From the NCBI RefSeq assembly GCF_003339525.1, contig NZ_CP031124.1, positions 1,302,001-1,366,000 on the forward strand: 64,000 nt of DNA, in the 5' to 3' direction. This document shows, in pieces, positions 26,968 to 36,135 of this stretch (position 1 is the stretch's first letter; the number at the start of each line of letters is the position of its first letter). The translations under genes were made by a program, and so were the position numbers. Source of the DNA: Ephemeroptericola cinctiostellae. GTDB taxonomy: Bacteria > Pseudomonadota > Gammaproteobacteria > Burkholderiales > Burkholderiaceae. The notes under the pieces are model-generated. The model searched no databases. It had not been told where the DNA came from and saw only the letters and a program-made list of their open reading frames with translations.

Positions 26968-28278
26968 ATGCCTTTATTTGTTGCTGGTTTAAACCATACC
27001 ACTGCGCCGCTCGCTTTGCGCGAGCGCATTTCTTTTGCGCCAACTGAACTGACGCACGCTTTGCTGGCGTTGCAAACAGAGCTGGCTGCCCATGCCACAC
27101 ATGATGCAGATGGCCGTCCGCCACAATTGACGGTTCTGTCCACTTGCAACCGCATGGAGGTGTATGGCGTACTGACCGATGCTTCTCAGCTTGAAGCCGC
27201 TGTGCGTTGGGTTGCTGCTTATCATGAAGTGGCGTATGAAGACCTTGCGCCGCACATGTATCAGTTGGTCGATCAGGCCGCAGTACAACATGCCTTTTCA
27301 GTGGCCAGTGGCATGGATTCGATGGTGCTGGGTGAGCCGCAGATTTTAGGGCAAATGAAACAAGCCATGCGCATTGCACAAGATGCGGGCACGATTGATA
27401 GTGCGTTGCAACAATGGTTTGAGAAAACCTTCACGGCTGCCAAAGATGTGCGCACAAACACCGCGATTGGCGAGCATTCGGTGTCAATGGCTGCTGCTGC
27501 GGTGAAATTGGCCAAACGCGTGTTTGATGATTTTGCCAAGCTCAATGTATTGCTGGTGGGCGCCGGCGAAATGATGGACGTGGTCATTGCCCATATTGCA
27601 GGGCAAACACCCACTCGCCTCACGGTGGCCAACCGCTCGCTTGAAAAAGCCCATGCCTTGCTTGCATCCTACACACACCTGAACACCGATGTTTTGCGCC
27701 TGTCAGAATTGCCCGATCATTTGGCGCAGTTTGATGTGGTCATCACCTGCACCGCCTCCACCTTACCGATCATTGGTTTGGGTATGGTGGAGCGGGCATT
27801 AAAATCACGCCGCTATCGCCCCATGGTCATGGTTGATTTGGGCGTGCCTCGCGACATCGAAGCTGCGGTGGCCAAATTGAGCGATGCTTATGTCTACAGC
27901 GTCGATGACCTCTCCAGCATTGTTCAACACAACAGCGCACAGCGCGAAGCCGCGTTGGCGGATGCGCAACGCATCGTTGATGTTCATGTTAAAGCTTTTG
28001 ATGTGCAACAAGCCCGCCGTGTGTGGACGCCGCATGTACACAGTTTACGTACACGCATGGATGGCATCCGCGTTGCTGAAATAGAACGTGCACTGAGCGG
28101 CCTGAAAGGGCGTGAGCACGTCAGTGCCGCTGAGCTTGAGCAGTTCATGACGCAGATGTCTGCTCGTTTTATGAATAAAGTTTTGCATCAACCGACCCTC
28201 GGCATCCAAAGTCATGACGATGATGTGCGCCATGCATGGCAGGTGGTGACGCGGGATTGGTTGCAATCAGAGGACTGA
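26968..28278 (+). CDS. hemA: Glutamyl-tRNA reductase
   Basis: A 436-residue HemA that reduces glutamyl-tRNA(Glu) to glutamate-1-semialdehyde with NADPH, the first step of C5 haem synthesis. The nucleophile is Cys60 in LSTCNRMEVYG; LNHTTAPLALRERISF at the N-terminus and LGEPQILGQMKQAMRIAQ are family blocks; the NADPH-binding loop is VGAGEMMDVV near residue 195. A C-terminal dimerisation domain follows. First gene of the classic hemA-prfA-prmC order. Confidence 0.97.
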   Translation: MPLFVAGLNHTTAPLALRERISFAPTELTHALLALQTELAAHATHDADGRPPQLTVLSTCNRMEVYGVLTDASQLEAAVRWVAAYHEVAYEDLAPHMYQLVDQAAVQHAFSVASGMDSMVLGEPQILGQMKQAMRIAQDAGTIDSALQQWFEKTFTAAKDVRTNTAIGEHSVSMAAAAVKLAKRVFDDFAKLNVLLVGAGEMMDVVIAHIAGQTPTRLTVANRSLEKAHALLASYTHLNTDVLRLSELPDHLAQFDVVITCTASTLPIIGLGMVERALKSRRYRPMVMVDLGVPRDIEAAVAKLSDAYVYSVDDLSSIVQHNSAQREAALADAQRIVDVHVKAFDVQQARRVWTPHVHSLRTRMDGIRVAEIERALSGLKGREHVSAAELEQFMTQMSARFMNKVLHQPTLGIQSHDDDVRHAWQVVTRDWLQSED

Positions 28279-28537
28279 TGGTGTTTGGTCGTTTGGCCAA
28301 TGGTTGTATGGATGCCTTTGGCCTACGAATGCCTGCTGTATCTCTGCTGAACAGTTTGCTGTCGCGTAGGCTCGGTAACTCAACATTAAACACATAACTC
28401 CGTTTTTTGCCCTCAACATGTTCAGGCAATGTTGCGGATGCGCCCACCACCTTTCCCAAATCTACCCAGTGGGACTTGGATGGGCTTATTTTATTCAACC
28501 TTTGTGCTGAATTCATATCAAATGAATGGTTTAAAAC
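28279..28537. other. Intergenic region hemA-prfA
   Basis: 259 bp with no supported gene. A minus-strand open frame crosses it but overlaps both neighbours and has no family resemblance. It probably contains an additional promoter for prfA. Confidence 0.4.
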
Positions 28538-29620
28538 ATGAAAAACTCCATGCGAGAAAAGCTCGCGCAACTTGATTTACGTTTTTATGAAATTGAAGGT
28601 TTGCTTCAGCAACCTGAAGTAACGGATGACATTGCCAACTACCGCCGCATCACCAAAGAGTCCGCAGAAATTGCGCCTGTGGTGGCTGCATTTAACGAAT
28701 ATGTTCAAGTTGAAAAAGACATCGACAGTGCGCAAGAGATGCTCGCTGATCCCGATTTTAAAGCCTTTGCACAGGAAGAAATTCAATCGGGAAAAGAGCG
28801 TTTAGAAGCATTGGCCGATGAATTGCAAACCATGTTGTTGCCGAAAGATGAAAATGATGACCGCAATGTGTTTTTAGAGATTCGTGCAGGCACGGGTGGC
28901 GAGGAGTCTGCTTTGTTCGCAGGTGTGTTGTTGCGCATGTACACGCGTTACGCGGAGCGACAAGGCTGGCAGGTTGAAGTCATGAGTGAATCGGTGTCTG
29001 ATTTGGGAGGTTATCGCGAGGTGATTGTGCGTTTGGCGGGTGCGAACGCTTACGCACGCATGAAGTTTGAATCAGGCGGACATCGAGTGCAGCGCGTGCC
29101 TGAGACAGAAGCGCAAGGGCGCATTCACACTTCGGCGTGCACCGTGGCGATCATGCCAGAAGCAGATGAAATCGGCGATGTGAACATCAATCCAGCCGAT
29201 TTGCGCATTGACACCTTCCGTGCGTCTGGTGCGGGCGGTCAGCACATCAACAAAACCGATTCAGCGGTGCGCATTGTGCACATTCCAACGGGGACTGTGG
29301 TTGAATGCCAAGAAGGGCGCTCACAGCACAGCAATAAAGCAACTGCAATGAAAATCCTGGTCACGCGGATCAAAGACGCACAAATTCGTGAGCAAAACGC
29401 CGAGCAAGCCGCCACACGCAAATCGCTGGTGGGTTCAGGCGACCGTTCCGAACGCATTCGCACTTACAATTACCCGCAAGGGCGCATCACCGACCACCGT
29501 GTGAATTTGACGTGGTACAAGATGGATGCGATGTTGGAAGGCGATTTGGATGAAATGCTCAATGCGTTATCTGCTGAATATCAAGCAGAACAGTTGGCGG
29601 CCATGGGTGATGATGCTTAA
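28538..29620 (+). CDS. prfA: Peptide chain release factor 1
   Basis: A 360-residue class I release factor that terminates translation at UAA and UAG. The catalytic GGQ loop is in [20 protein letters not shown]; upstream are the GTGGEES element and [18 protein letters not shown]. The C-terminal Q-rich helix with [18 protein letters not shown] is complete. The Gln of GGQ is the substrate of PrmC, encoded next. Start could also be the ATG four codons later (MREKLAQL). Confidence 0.97.
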   Translation: MKNSMREKLAQLDLRFYEIEGLLQQPEVTDDIANYRRITKESAEIAPVVAAFNEYVQVEKDIDSAQEMLADPDFKAFAQEEIQSGKERLEALADELQTMLLPKDENDDRNVFLEIRAGTGGEESALFAGVLLRMYTRYAERQGWQVEVMSESVSDLGGYREVIVRLAGANAYARMKFESGGHRVQRVPETEAQGRIHTSACTVAIMPEADEIGDVNINPADLRIDTFRASGAGGQHINKTDSAVRIVHIPTGTVVECQEGRSQHSNKATAMKILVTRIKDAQIREQNAEQAATRKSLVGSGDRSERIRTYNYPQGRITDHRVNLTWYKMDAMLEGDLDEMLNALSAEYQAEQLAAMGDDA

Positions 29621-29656
29621 TATGAATACATCAAACATGAACCATAGAAGCCCAGT

Positions 29657-30505
29657 ATGAACACATTAAATGACCTAATGCAGCGCAGTGGCTTGCCCCA
29701 ATTAGAGGCACGCATGTTGATGCAATATGCGACAGGCTGGTCGCGTGTGTCGTTGATCAGTCGTGGTTTGGATGCGTTGCCTGTTGCACAAATACAACTT
29801 TTTTCAGATTTGGTGAACCGTCGTTTAAACGGAGAGCCGATGGCTTATATCGTCGGTGTGCGTGAGTTTTATGGGCGTGATTTTAAGGTCAATCCAAATG
29901 TGTTGATCCCTCGACCCGACACCGAAACTTTAATTGAATGGGTGCTGAATGGGTGTCATTTGGCTGTTGAACAAGCGCTTGACGTGTTGGATTTGGGTGT
30001 GGGCTCAGGTGCGATTGCCGTGACCTTAGCCTGCGAGCGCCCCGCGTGGCGGGTCTCTGCGGTGGATATCTCGGTTGACGCGTTGTCTGTGGCTGCTGAA
30101 AATGCAGCCGCACTGGGTGCAAAGGTTTCTTTTTTTGAAAGCGATTGGCTGACCGTTTTCGATGGGCTTTCTCCGTCCCCGAAATTTGATTTGATTGTGA
30201 GCAACCCGCCTTATGTGGCGACAGGAGATGGGCATTTGTCTCAAGGTGATGTGCGATTCGAACCTCGAAAGGCACTCACGGATGGGTCGGATGGCTTGAC
30301 AAATTATGCCCTCTTGGTGCAAACTGTCCCCAAATACTTAAAAAACGGTGGTCAACTGTGGTTTGAGCATGGCTACGATCAAGGCAATGCCGTGCGCCAG
30401 ATGTTGACCCAAGCAGGCTTTGACACCGTAAAAACAATAAAAGATTTATCAGGGAATGAACGTGTCAGTGGCGGATATAAAACCACAGCATCCAGTTTTT
30501 TATAA
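29657..30505 (+). CDS. prmC: Release factor glutamine methyltransferase PrmC
   Basis: A 282-residue SAM-dependent N5-glutamine methyltransferase (HemK) that modifies the GGQ glutamine of release factors. LDLGVGSGAIAVTLA is the SAM-binding motif I; SNPPYVATGD is the NPPY catalytic motif; IPRPDTETLIEW links the N-terminal helical domain to the catalytic domain. It follows prfA by 36 bp, so substrate and enzyme are probably cotranscribed. Confidence 0.96.
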   Translation: MNTLNDLMQRSGLPQLEARMLMQYATGWSRVSLISRGLDALPVAQIQLFSDLVNRRLNGEPMAYIVGVREFYGRDFKVNPNVLIPRPDTETLIEWVLNGCHLAVEQALDVLDLGVGSGAIAVTLACERPAWRVSAVDISVDALSVAAENAAALGAKVSFFESDWLTVFDGLSPSPKFDLIVSNPPYVATGDGHLSQGDVRFEPRKALTDGSDGLTNYALLVQTVPKYLKNGGQLWFEHGYDQGNAVRQMLTQAGFDTVKTIKDLSGNERVSGGYKTTASSFL

Positions 30506-30517
30506 TCGAGAGACATC

Positions 30518-31198
30518 ATGGCTCGCATGGCGAGATTGTACCTACCAAACACGGCACAGTTGGTCACTGTGCGCGGCATCAACAATGCCTCTGTATTTTT
30601 TTCAGATAAAGATTATGAGCAATGGCAGTCCATTGTGCGCACCATTGCACCTGTCCATCTCCTAAATATTCATGCCTTTGCGTTGGTTGAGCATGCCGTT
30701 TACTTGTTGGTGACGGCTGAAGATGAGCACGCTTTGGGGCGATTCATGCAGGACTTGGGGCGCCGTTATGTGCGCTATGTGAACGGTAAGTATGGGCGTA
30801 CTGGCACGCTGTGGGAAGGGCGTTATCGCACCGCTTACATTCAGGATGTACCGCATGTGGTGAATGCATATTGTTGGTTGGATGCCATGAGCAGTTACTC
30901 ATCTCGGGCACACCACATTGGCTTGCAATTGCAAGGTTTCATACAAGACCATGTGCAATATTGGGGGTTAGGCAACACCCCTTTTGACCGTCAATACGCG
31001 TTTAAGCAGTTGTTGAATGAAGGATTGCCCGAAGTCACCATTAAAGCTTTGGAACATGCAGTGAATACTGGTTGGGCACTGGGTGATAAAAGTTTTTTAA
31101 ATCAAGCTTTACGCATTGGTGGTCGGCGTGTCGCGCCTGCTGCACGCGGAAGGCCTCGTAAAACACCACTCAAAGCACATAACGACAGGGTGCTTTAA
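30518..31198 (+). CDS. REP-associated (Y1) transposase homologue lacking the HUH histidines
   Basis: A 226-residue protein of the Y1/IS200-like REP-transposase family (RAYT). Family blocks: MARMARLYLP, HAFALVEHAVYLLVT, RRYVRYVNGKYGRTGTLWEGRYRTA. At the metal site the family normally reads D/N-H-V-H-L-L; here the aligned residues are HAVYLL (residues 59-64), so both histidines of the HUH motif are replaced (A and Y). The Tyr-rich helix (Tyr84, Tyr87) remains. It begins 13 bp after prmC and no flanking REP palindromes are obvious. It is probably catalytically inactive, and either a relic or a domesticated nucleic-acid-binding protein. Confidence 0.8.
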   Translation: MARMARLYLPNTAQLVTVRGINNASVFFSDKDYEQWQSIVRTIAPVHLLNIHAFALVEHAVYLLVTAEDEHALGRFMQDLGRRYVRYVNGKYGRTGTLWEGRYRTAYIQDVPHVVNAYCWLDAMSSYSSRAHHIGLQLQGFIQDHVQYWGLGNTPFDRQYAFKQLLNEGLPEVTIKALEHAVNTGWALGDKSFLNQALRIGGRRVAPAARGRPRKTPLKAHNDRVL

Positions 31199-31208
31199 AA
31201 TGAAGCAC

Positions 31209-31246
31209 AAACAACAACCCCATGCACGAGCATGGGGTTGTTGTTT
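31209..31246. terminator. Bidirectional terminator
   Basis: A 16-bp stem AACAACAACCCCATGC (31210-31225) with its complement (31230-31245) and an ACGA loop. It lies between the convergent transposase homologue and glmM and overlaps the glmM stop codon. Confidence 0.85.
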
Positions 31247-32588
31247 AGTTTTTTAAGCTTTCAGCCATGATGTGTGCTTGGCTGCGAGCCAATTCAGCAT
31301 CCTCTGCTTCCACCATGACTCGAATCAACGGTTCTGTACCTGAGGCGCGAATTAAAATACGGCCTGTGTCACCCAGTGCTTCAGCCGCTTGTGCTTGGGC
31401 ATTTTGTAAAGGTGAATGCGATTGCCAATCAAATCCTTTTTCAACACGGACATTGATCATGGTTTGAGGGTACATTTTGAGGGGTTCAACCAACTCTTTC
31501 AATGATTTTTTTGCACGGCGCATGGCCGATAAGACCTGCAACGCACTGACCATGCCATCACCAGTGCTGTGTTTATCGAGGCAGAGAATGTGCCCCGAAC
31601 TTTCCCCACCGTACAGCCAACCCCGTTCTTTGAGTTGTTCCAGTACATAGCGGTCACCCACTTTGGCGCGGGCGAAACCAATGCCCAGTTTTTTTAAGGC
31701 CTTCTCTAAACCCAAGTTGCTCATTAATGTGCCGACAACACCTGCAATGGGCGATTGTTCATGCACTGTTGCAGTGATCGCATAGAGCAGTTGATCGCCA
31801 TCAAAGACCACGCCATCCGCATCCACCATGACCAAACGATCGGCGTCACCATCTAAAGCAATACCCAAATCGGCACGATTGGCACGCACAGCGTCTGCGA
31901 GCGCAGTGGGGGCGGTAGCGCCAAAGCCATCGTTGATGTTTAAACCATTCGGCGATGCGCCAATGGTGATGACTTCTGCACCCAATTCATGCAAAATGGG
32001 TTGGGCAATGTGATACGCCGCGCCATGTGCGGTGTCAACGACGATGCGCAGGCCACGCAAATCCAAATCATTGGGGAAGGTGGATTTGCAAAATTCAATG
32101 TAACGCCCACGTGCATCATCCAATCGTTTGGCTTTCCCCAGTTTTTCGGAGGTCACACAGCCCATAGGCTTGTCCAGTTCAGCTTCAATTTCGAGTTCTT
32201 TCTCATCGGGTAATTTATCGCCTTGCGATGAAAAAAACTTGATGCCATTGTCTTCGAATGGGTTATGTGATGCTGAAATCACCACGCCCGCTTGTAAGCG
32301 CAAGGCACGTGTGAGGTAAGCAATCGCGGGTGTTGGCATGGGGCCGCACAGCATGACATCCACGCCTGCTGCAGCAAATCCAGCCTCAAGGGCGGCTTCC
32401 AGCATATAGCCAGAAATGCGTGTGTCTTTGCCAATCAATACGCAAGGGCGTCCTTGATGGCGTTCTTCTGAATCATGTGCCAGTACTTGACCCGCAGCAT
32501 AGCCCAACTTCATCACAAAATCGGGAGTGATGGGAGAAATGCCGACACGGCCACGGATGCCGTCGGTACCAAAATATTGTCGTGTCAT
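31245..32588 (-). CDS. glmM: Phosphoglucosamine mutase
   Basis: A 447-residue alpha-D-phosphohexomutase interconverting glucosamine-6-phosphate and glucosamine-1-phosphate for UDP-GlcNAc synthesis. N-terminus [12 protein letters not shown]; phosphoserine loop [20 protein letters not shown]; metal-binding DGDADR in [14 protein letters not shown]; sugar-binding GGESSGHI; phosphate-binding [14 protein letters not shown] at the C-terminus. AAAGGA precedes the ATG. Cotranscribed downstream of folP, a common arrangement in proteobacteria. Confidence 0.97.
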   Translation of the reverse strand: MTRQYFGTDGIRGRVGISPITPDFVMKLGYAAGQVLAHDSEERHQGRPCVLIGKDTRISGYMLEAALEAGFAAAGVDVMLCGPMPTPAIAYLTRALRLQAGVVISASHNPFEDNGIKFFSSQGDKLPDEKELEIEAELDKPMGCVTSEKLGKAKRLDDARGRYIEFCKSTFPNDLDLRGLRIVVDTAHGAAYHIAQPILHELGAEVITIGASPNGLNINDGFGATAPTALADAVRANRADLGIALDGDADRLVMVDADGVVFDGDQLLYAITATVHEQSPIAGVVGTLMSNLGLEKALKKLGIGFARAKVGDRYVLEQLKERGWLYGGESSGHILCLDKHSTGDGMVSALQVLSAMRRAKKSLKELVEPLKMYPQTMINVRVEKGFDWQSHSPLQNAQAQAAEALGDTGRILIRASGTEPLIRVMVEAEDAELARSQAHIMAESLKN

Positions 32589-32706
32589 GATGTCCTTTCA
32601 ATGATAAATGAGCATTTTTTAAGAATTAAGGGGCTGTTCAACGTGTTAAACCCATGTGCTTATTATTTCACACTTGCTCACTCAAAACTTGTCTTTTTGT
32701 TTATAT

Positions 32707-33567
32707 TTATGTAGATCTATTTGATAGTGCTTGCCAGACTTTTAAGGCGTCAACGGTTTGTGCCACATCGTGCACGCGAACCACATGTGCGCCATGTGCC
32801 ATGGCATACAATGCTGCGGCAACGCTGCCTGCTGTGCGTTGCTCGGTGGGTTGTCCTGTGAGGTCTCCAATCATGCGTTTACGAGAAACACCAATCAGGA
32901 CGGCTGCTTTGGTTTTTTCATGCAAATCATTCAATGTTTGTAGCAGTGCAATGTTGTGCGCTAAATTTTTACCAAAACCGATGCCTGGATCGACGCACAA
33001 GCGGTCAGGTTTTATTCCTGCATCCAACAAGCGGCACAGTTGTTGTTTTAGAAAGCATGCCACATCTCTCACCACATCATCGTATATGGGTTCATTTTGC
33101 ATGGTTTGCGGCGTGCCTTGCATGTGCATCACGCACAGACCGCAGTTGCTGTCTGCAACTGCATCAATGGCAACAGGGCTGTTAAAGCCTCGAATGTCGT
33201 TGATGATGTCCACACCTTCAGCCAGCATGGCGCGCATGACATAGGGCTTGTAGGTGTCAATCGAGATGGGTTTGCCGCAATCAATCAATGCTTGCACGAT
33301 GGGCATCAAGCGGCACAACTCTTCACAGGCGGACAATGCGGGCGCATTGGGGCGGGTGGATTCACCACCAATATCGATGATGTCAGCCCCTGCATCAATC
33401 ATTGCATGGGCGCGATCCAGTGCCGCTTGAGGATCAATAAAATGACCGCCATCGGAAAAAGAATCGGGCGTGACGTTCAAAATACCCATGACATGAGGGC
33501 GAGACAAATCAAGCGTATGACGCCCACATTGCCAAATGCGAGAAGGAGCGTGAGGGGTGTGCTGCAT
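32707..33567 (-). CDS. folP: Dihydropteroate synthase
   Basis: A 286-residue TIM-barrel enzyme joining 4-aminobenzoate to 6-hydroxymethyl-dihydropterin pyrophosphate in folate synthesis; the target of sulfonamides. Signatures: MGILNVTPDSFSDGG near residue 30, IDIGGESTRPNA, ISIDTYK, VCVDPGIGFGKN-type loop (RLCVDPGIGFGK), and LIGVSRKRMIG. Length is usual. Lies 118 bp upstream of glmM on the same strand. Confidence 0.96.
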   Translation of the reverse strand: MQHTPHAPSRIWQCGRHTLDLSRPHVMGILNVTPDSFSDGGHFIDPQAALDRAHAMIDAGADIIDIGGESTRPNAPALSACEELCRLMPIVQALIDCGKPISIDTYKPYVMRAMLAEGVDIINDIRGFNSPVAIDAVADSNCGLCVMHMQGTPQTMQNEPIYDDVVRDVACFLKQQLCRLLDAGIKPDRLCVDPGIGFGKNLAHNIALLQTLNDLHEKTKAAVLIGVSRKRMIGDLTGQPTEQRTAGSVAAALYAMAHGAHVVRVHDVAQTVDALKVWQALSNRST

Positions 33568-33899
33568 GGTGACCTACTGTAATTTTAATTGGGCAAATTA
33601 TAGCGTGGTTTGCATAGTCGTGTTGTTTGTATGGGTATTCTATTGGTTGTTCAGAAAAGTAAATGATGCACTTTGAGGATGGACATTAAAATTTTTTGCA
33701 TGGACATGCGCGAGGAAAGAATGCATCAATCTGTGAAGTTCAAGAATGGGTTCGTTACGCGGTGGTTGAACAGTGGTTGCGATGCGTGCTACTTAAGACA
33801 ACGTGGATCTTCAGCGTAAAAAAGCCGTTGGTCTAAAAGAGCAACGGCTTTGTAAGCATGTGGTTCAGTTAAATTAAGTTAAATCATCAATGCCTTGGT
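33568..33899. other. Intergenic stretch between metF and folP
   Basis: About 330 bp without a gene. It contains the metF-operon terminator at 33818-33852 and presumably the folP promoter close to 33600. Confidence 0.5.
33818..33852 (-). terminator. Terminator of the ahcY-metF operon
   Basis: AAAAAAGCCGTTG (33818-33830) and CAACGGCTTT (33842-33851) form a 10-bp stem; on the minus strand it is followed by six Ts. Located 48 bp past the metF stop. Confidence 0.8.
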
Positions 33900-34727
33900 T
33901 TAAAGTGCATCAATCACGGCCAAGCTTGGCTTGGCTTGATTCAACGTATAAAAATGCAGGGCTGGTGCACCCAAATCAATCAAACGTGAACACAATTGAG
34001 TGACCACATCCTGACCAAAAGCGATGATGGAGGCTTTGTCATCACCAAAGCTGGCGAGTTTTAGGCGCACCCAACGTGGTAGCTCGGCGCCGCACACGTC
34101 AGAAAAGCGTGCCAGTTGACTGTAATTAGTGATGGGCATGATGCCAGGAACAATCGGCGCGGTAACACCCGCCGCACGAGCGGCATTGACGAAGGTCTCA
34201 TACGCATCGGCATTGTAAAAATATTGGGTGATGGCCGAATTTGCACCTGCATTCATTTTATGAACAAAATGCTTCAAATCATCCGCAGGGCTGCGTGCTT
34301 GAGGGTGATATTCAGGATACGCCGCCACCTCAATGTGGAAATGATCGCCTGTTTCTTCACGAATAAACGCGACCAAATCGGATGCATAATGCAACTCACC
34401 CGTGCCACCCATACCTGAAGGCAAGTCACCACGCAATGCGACAATGCGGCGCACACCTTGACGTTTAAGGTCTTGCAAAATATTTGCCATGTTGTCTCGG
34501 GTTGAGCCAATGCATGACAAATGGGGGGCGGCATCGTGCCCGAGGCTGCGAATGTGGGCAATGGTTTTGAATGTGCCATCTTGGGTTGAACCACCCGCAC
34601 CATAAGTGCATGAAAAAAACTGTGGCTTGTAAGGGGTCAACAGGTTGATGGTGTGCTCAAGTTTTTGCTGGCCTTCTATGGTTTTTGGCGGGAAAAACTC
34701 AAAGCTGATGGGGGTTTGAATGGTCAT
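33900..34727 (-). CDS. metF: 5,10-methylenetetrahydrofolate reductase
   Basis: A 275-residue FAD-dependent TIM-barrel enzyme producing 5-methyl-THF for methionine synthesis. Signatures: ISFEFFPPKTIEGQQKL at the N-terminus, FFSCTYGAGGSTQDGT, RGDLPSGMGG, EVAAYPEYHPQARS, and ITQYFYNADAYETF. The ATG at 34727 gives the family N-terminus; the longer reading to 34760 adds 11 unrelated residues. Last gene of the methyl-cycle operon headed by ahcY. Confidence 0.95.
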   Translation of the reverse strand: MTIQTPISFEFFPPKTIEGQQKLEHTINLLTPYKPQFFSCTYGAGGSTQDGTFKTIAHIRSLGHDAAPHLSCIGSTRDNMANILQDLKRQGVRRIVALRGDLPSGMGGTGELHYASDLVAFIREETGDHFHIEVAAYPEYHPQARSPADDLKHFVHKMNAGANSAITQYFYNADAYETFVNAARAAGVTAPIVPGIMPITNYSQLARFSDVCGAELPRWVRLKLASFGDDKASIIAFGQDVVTQLCSRLIDLGAPALHFYTLNQAKPSLAVIDAL

Positions 34728-34799
34728 GGTTGTGCTCTCTAGAGCCCAAAATAACACCATATCACTGAAGCGATGGGTTATTTTTGAGTTTAAAATGTT

Positions 34800-35639
34800 T
34801 TACTTTGAATCGATCAATGCCTGTGCTTGGTATTGGGCAAACACGAAAAATTCGTGATTACCATCTGTGCCTGTGATGGGGCTGGCAAAATAATCCAGTA
34901 CAGTCAAATCATGTGCAGCACAAGCCGCCAAAATACTTGCTTGAACCTCAGCATACTTTGCTGGATCTTTTACGATGCCCGCTTTGCTCAAATCATCCGC
35001 AGTCAGTTCAAATTGTGGTTTAACCAATGCCAAAACATGTGCGCTATTGCTCAATAACGTTTGGCTGGATGAGTCCATGTTGAAAATGGGCAAAACCTTG
35101 GTCAATGAAATGAAAGACAAGTCGGCAACCGCCAAATCAAAACTGTGGCTAACGGCTTCGTGTTTGCTCTCGTGATCCGCATTGTAATCAGACCAAGCAT
35201 CGTCCAACACATCACTGTCTAAATAGCGGGCATTGGTGTTTTCAAATACAGTCAAACGCGTTTCGTGGGTCAATGAGGCATGTAATTGACCATGTCCCAC
35301 ATCCACGCCAACCACTTGCGCGGCACCTGCTTGGAGCAAACAATCGGCAAAACCACCCGTGCTTGTACCCAAGTCCAAACAGCGAAATCCGGCGACATCC
35401 AAGTCTACGTGAGCCAATGCCCCAGCCAACTTGATGCCAGCCCGTGACACAAATTTATCGGTGTCGGAGACCGCCACCTCAAGCAATGCATCGTCCGTGA
35501 CGATGTAAGCGGGTTTAGAAATCTTTTGCCAGTCGCTGCCGATGTTCATGCTGACGCGCCCATCTGCGATGAGGCGTTGGGCGTGGCTGCGGGTTTCGGC
35601 GAAACCTTGTGTGACTAAAACGTGATCGATGCGTGGCAT
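34800..35639 (-). CDS. tlyA: TlyA-family 2'-O-methyltransferase (hemolysin A family)
   Basis: A 279-residue protein with an N-terminal S4 RNA-binding domain (RIDHVLVTQGFAETRSHAQRLIADGRVSMN) and an FtsJ/RrmJ-like SAM methyltransferase domain (CLDLGTSTGGFADCLLQAGAAQVVGVDVGHGQL; AVADLSFISLTKVLP; LVKPQFEL). In actinobacteria TlyA methylates 16S and 23S rRNA; 'hemolysin' is historical. The start codon lies one base after the stop of the upstream holin-family gene (TAA-T-ATG), implying translational coupling. As a SAM user it fits the SAH-recycling operon. Confidence 0.9.
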   Translation of the reverse strand: MPRIDHVLVTQGFAETRSHAQRLIADGRVSMNIGSDWQKISKPAYIVTDDALLEVAVSDTDKFVSRAGIKLAGALAHVDLDVAGFRCLDLGTSTGGFADCLLQAGAAQVVGVDVGHGQLHASLTHETRLTVFENTNARYLDSDVLDDAWSDYNADHESKHEAVSHSFDLAVADLSFISLTKVLPIFNMDSSSQTLLSNSAHVLALVKPQFELTADDLSKAGIVKDPAKYAEVQASILAACAAHDLTVLDYFASPITGTDGNHEFFVFAQYQAQALIDSK

Positions 35640-35640
35640 A

Positions 35641-35997
35641 TTAATGTTTTTTAAAGGCGGGTAACAAAATAGAAGCCCCTGCCCATGAGATTAAGCTGTA
35701 CACGATGGAAGCGAGAAATGCTGTACCAAACGTGTCGATGGTGAAACCTTGAATGACTCGACCGACCAGCAGCATGAAGCCTGCGTTGATGACCCAAGTG
35801 AACAGGCCCAGGGTGATGATTTGCAAAGGTAGGGTCAAAATCGTCACGATCGGCTTGATGATGGTGTTCAAAAAACCGAGTACGGCTGCAGCGATCAATG
35901 CGGCTTGCCATGTGGCGATGTGAATGCCATTGAAAAAGTAAGGTAAAGCCAATAATGCACCGGTGTTAACTGCCCATAGCAAAAACCAACTGATCAT
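35641..35997 (-). CDS. Phage holin family (4-TMS) membrane protein
   Basis: A 118-residue protein with four hydrophobic helices (ISWFLLWAVNTGALLALPYFF; WQAALIAAAVLGFLNTII; PLQIITLGLFTWVINAGFMLLVG; AFLASIVYSLISWAGASILL), of the DUF360/'mycobacterial 4 TMS phage holin' group. Despite the name there is no phage context. GGAG precedes the ATG at 35997; a longer frame to 36132 is non-homologous. Conserved beside ahcY and metF in beta-proteobacteria as I recall; its role in that operon is not known. Confidence 0.85.
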   Translation of the reverse strand: MISWFLLWAVNTGALLALPYFFNGIHIATWQAALIAAAVLGFLNTIIKPIVTILTLPLQIITLGLFTWVINAGFMLLVGRVIQGFTIDTFGTAFLASIVYSLISWAGASILLPAFKKH

Positions 35998-36012
35998 GAG
36001 ATTCTCCAAGGT

Positions 36013-36040
36013 TGATGCGTTACCAACTGGTAACGCATCA
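36013..36040 (-). other. Intercistronic hairpin in the ahcY operon
   Basis: A 12-bp perfect stem (TGATGCGTTACC paired with GGTAACGCATCA, loop AACT) between the ahcY stop and the holin-family gene. No T-run follows. It may stabilise the upstream transcript or set differential expression within the operon. Confidence 0.6.
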
Positions 36041-36135
36041 GGTGTTTGGGTGTGACCACGTGATTGAGGCCACAGGGAGAAACAAAAAATTACTTTCCCT
36101 GCATGGCCTTGACCGTGTGGCACATGTGCCAAATT

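Noticed and set aside
28169-28570. 133-codon minus-strand frame across the hemA-prfA junction
   Set aside because: It overlaps the ends of both housekeeping genes, lacks a ribosome site and shows no family resemblance.
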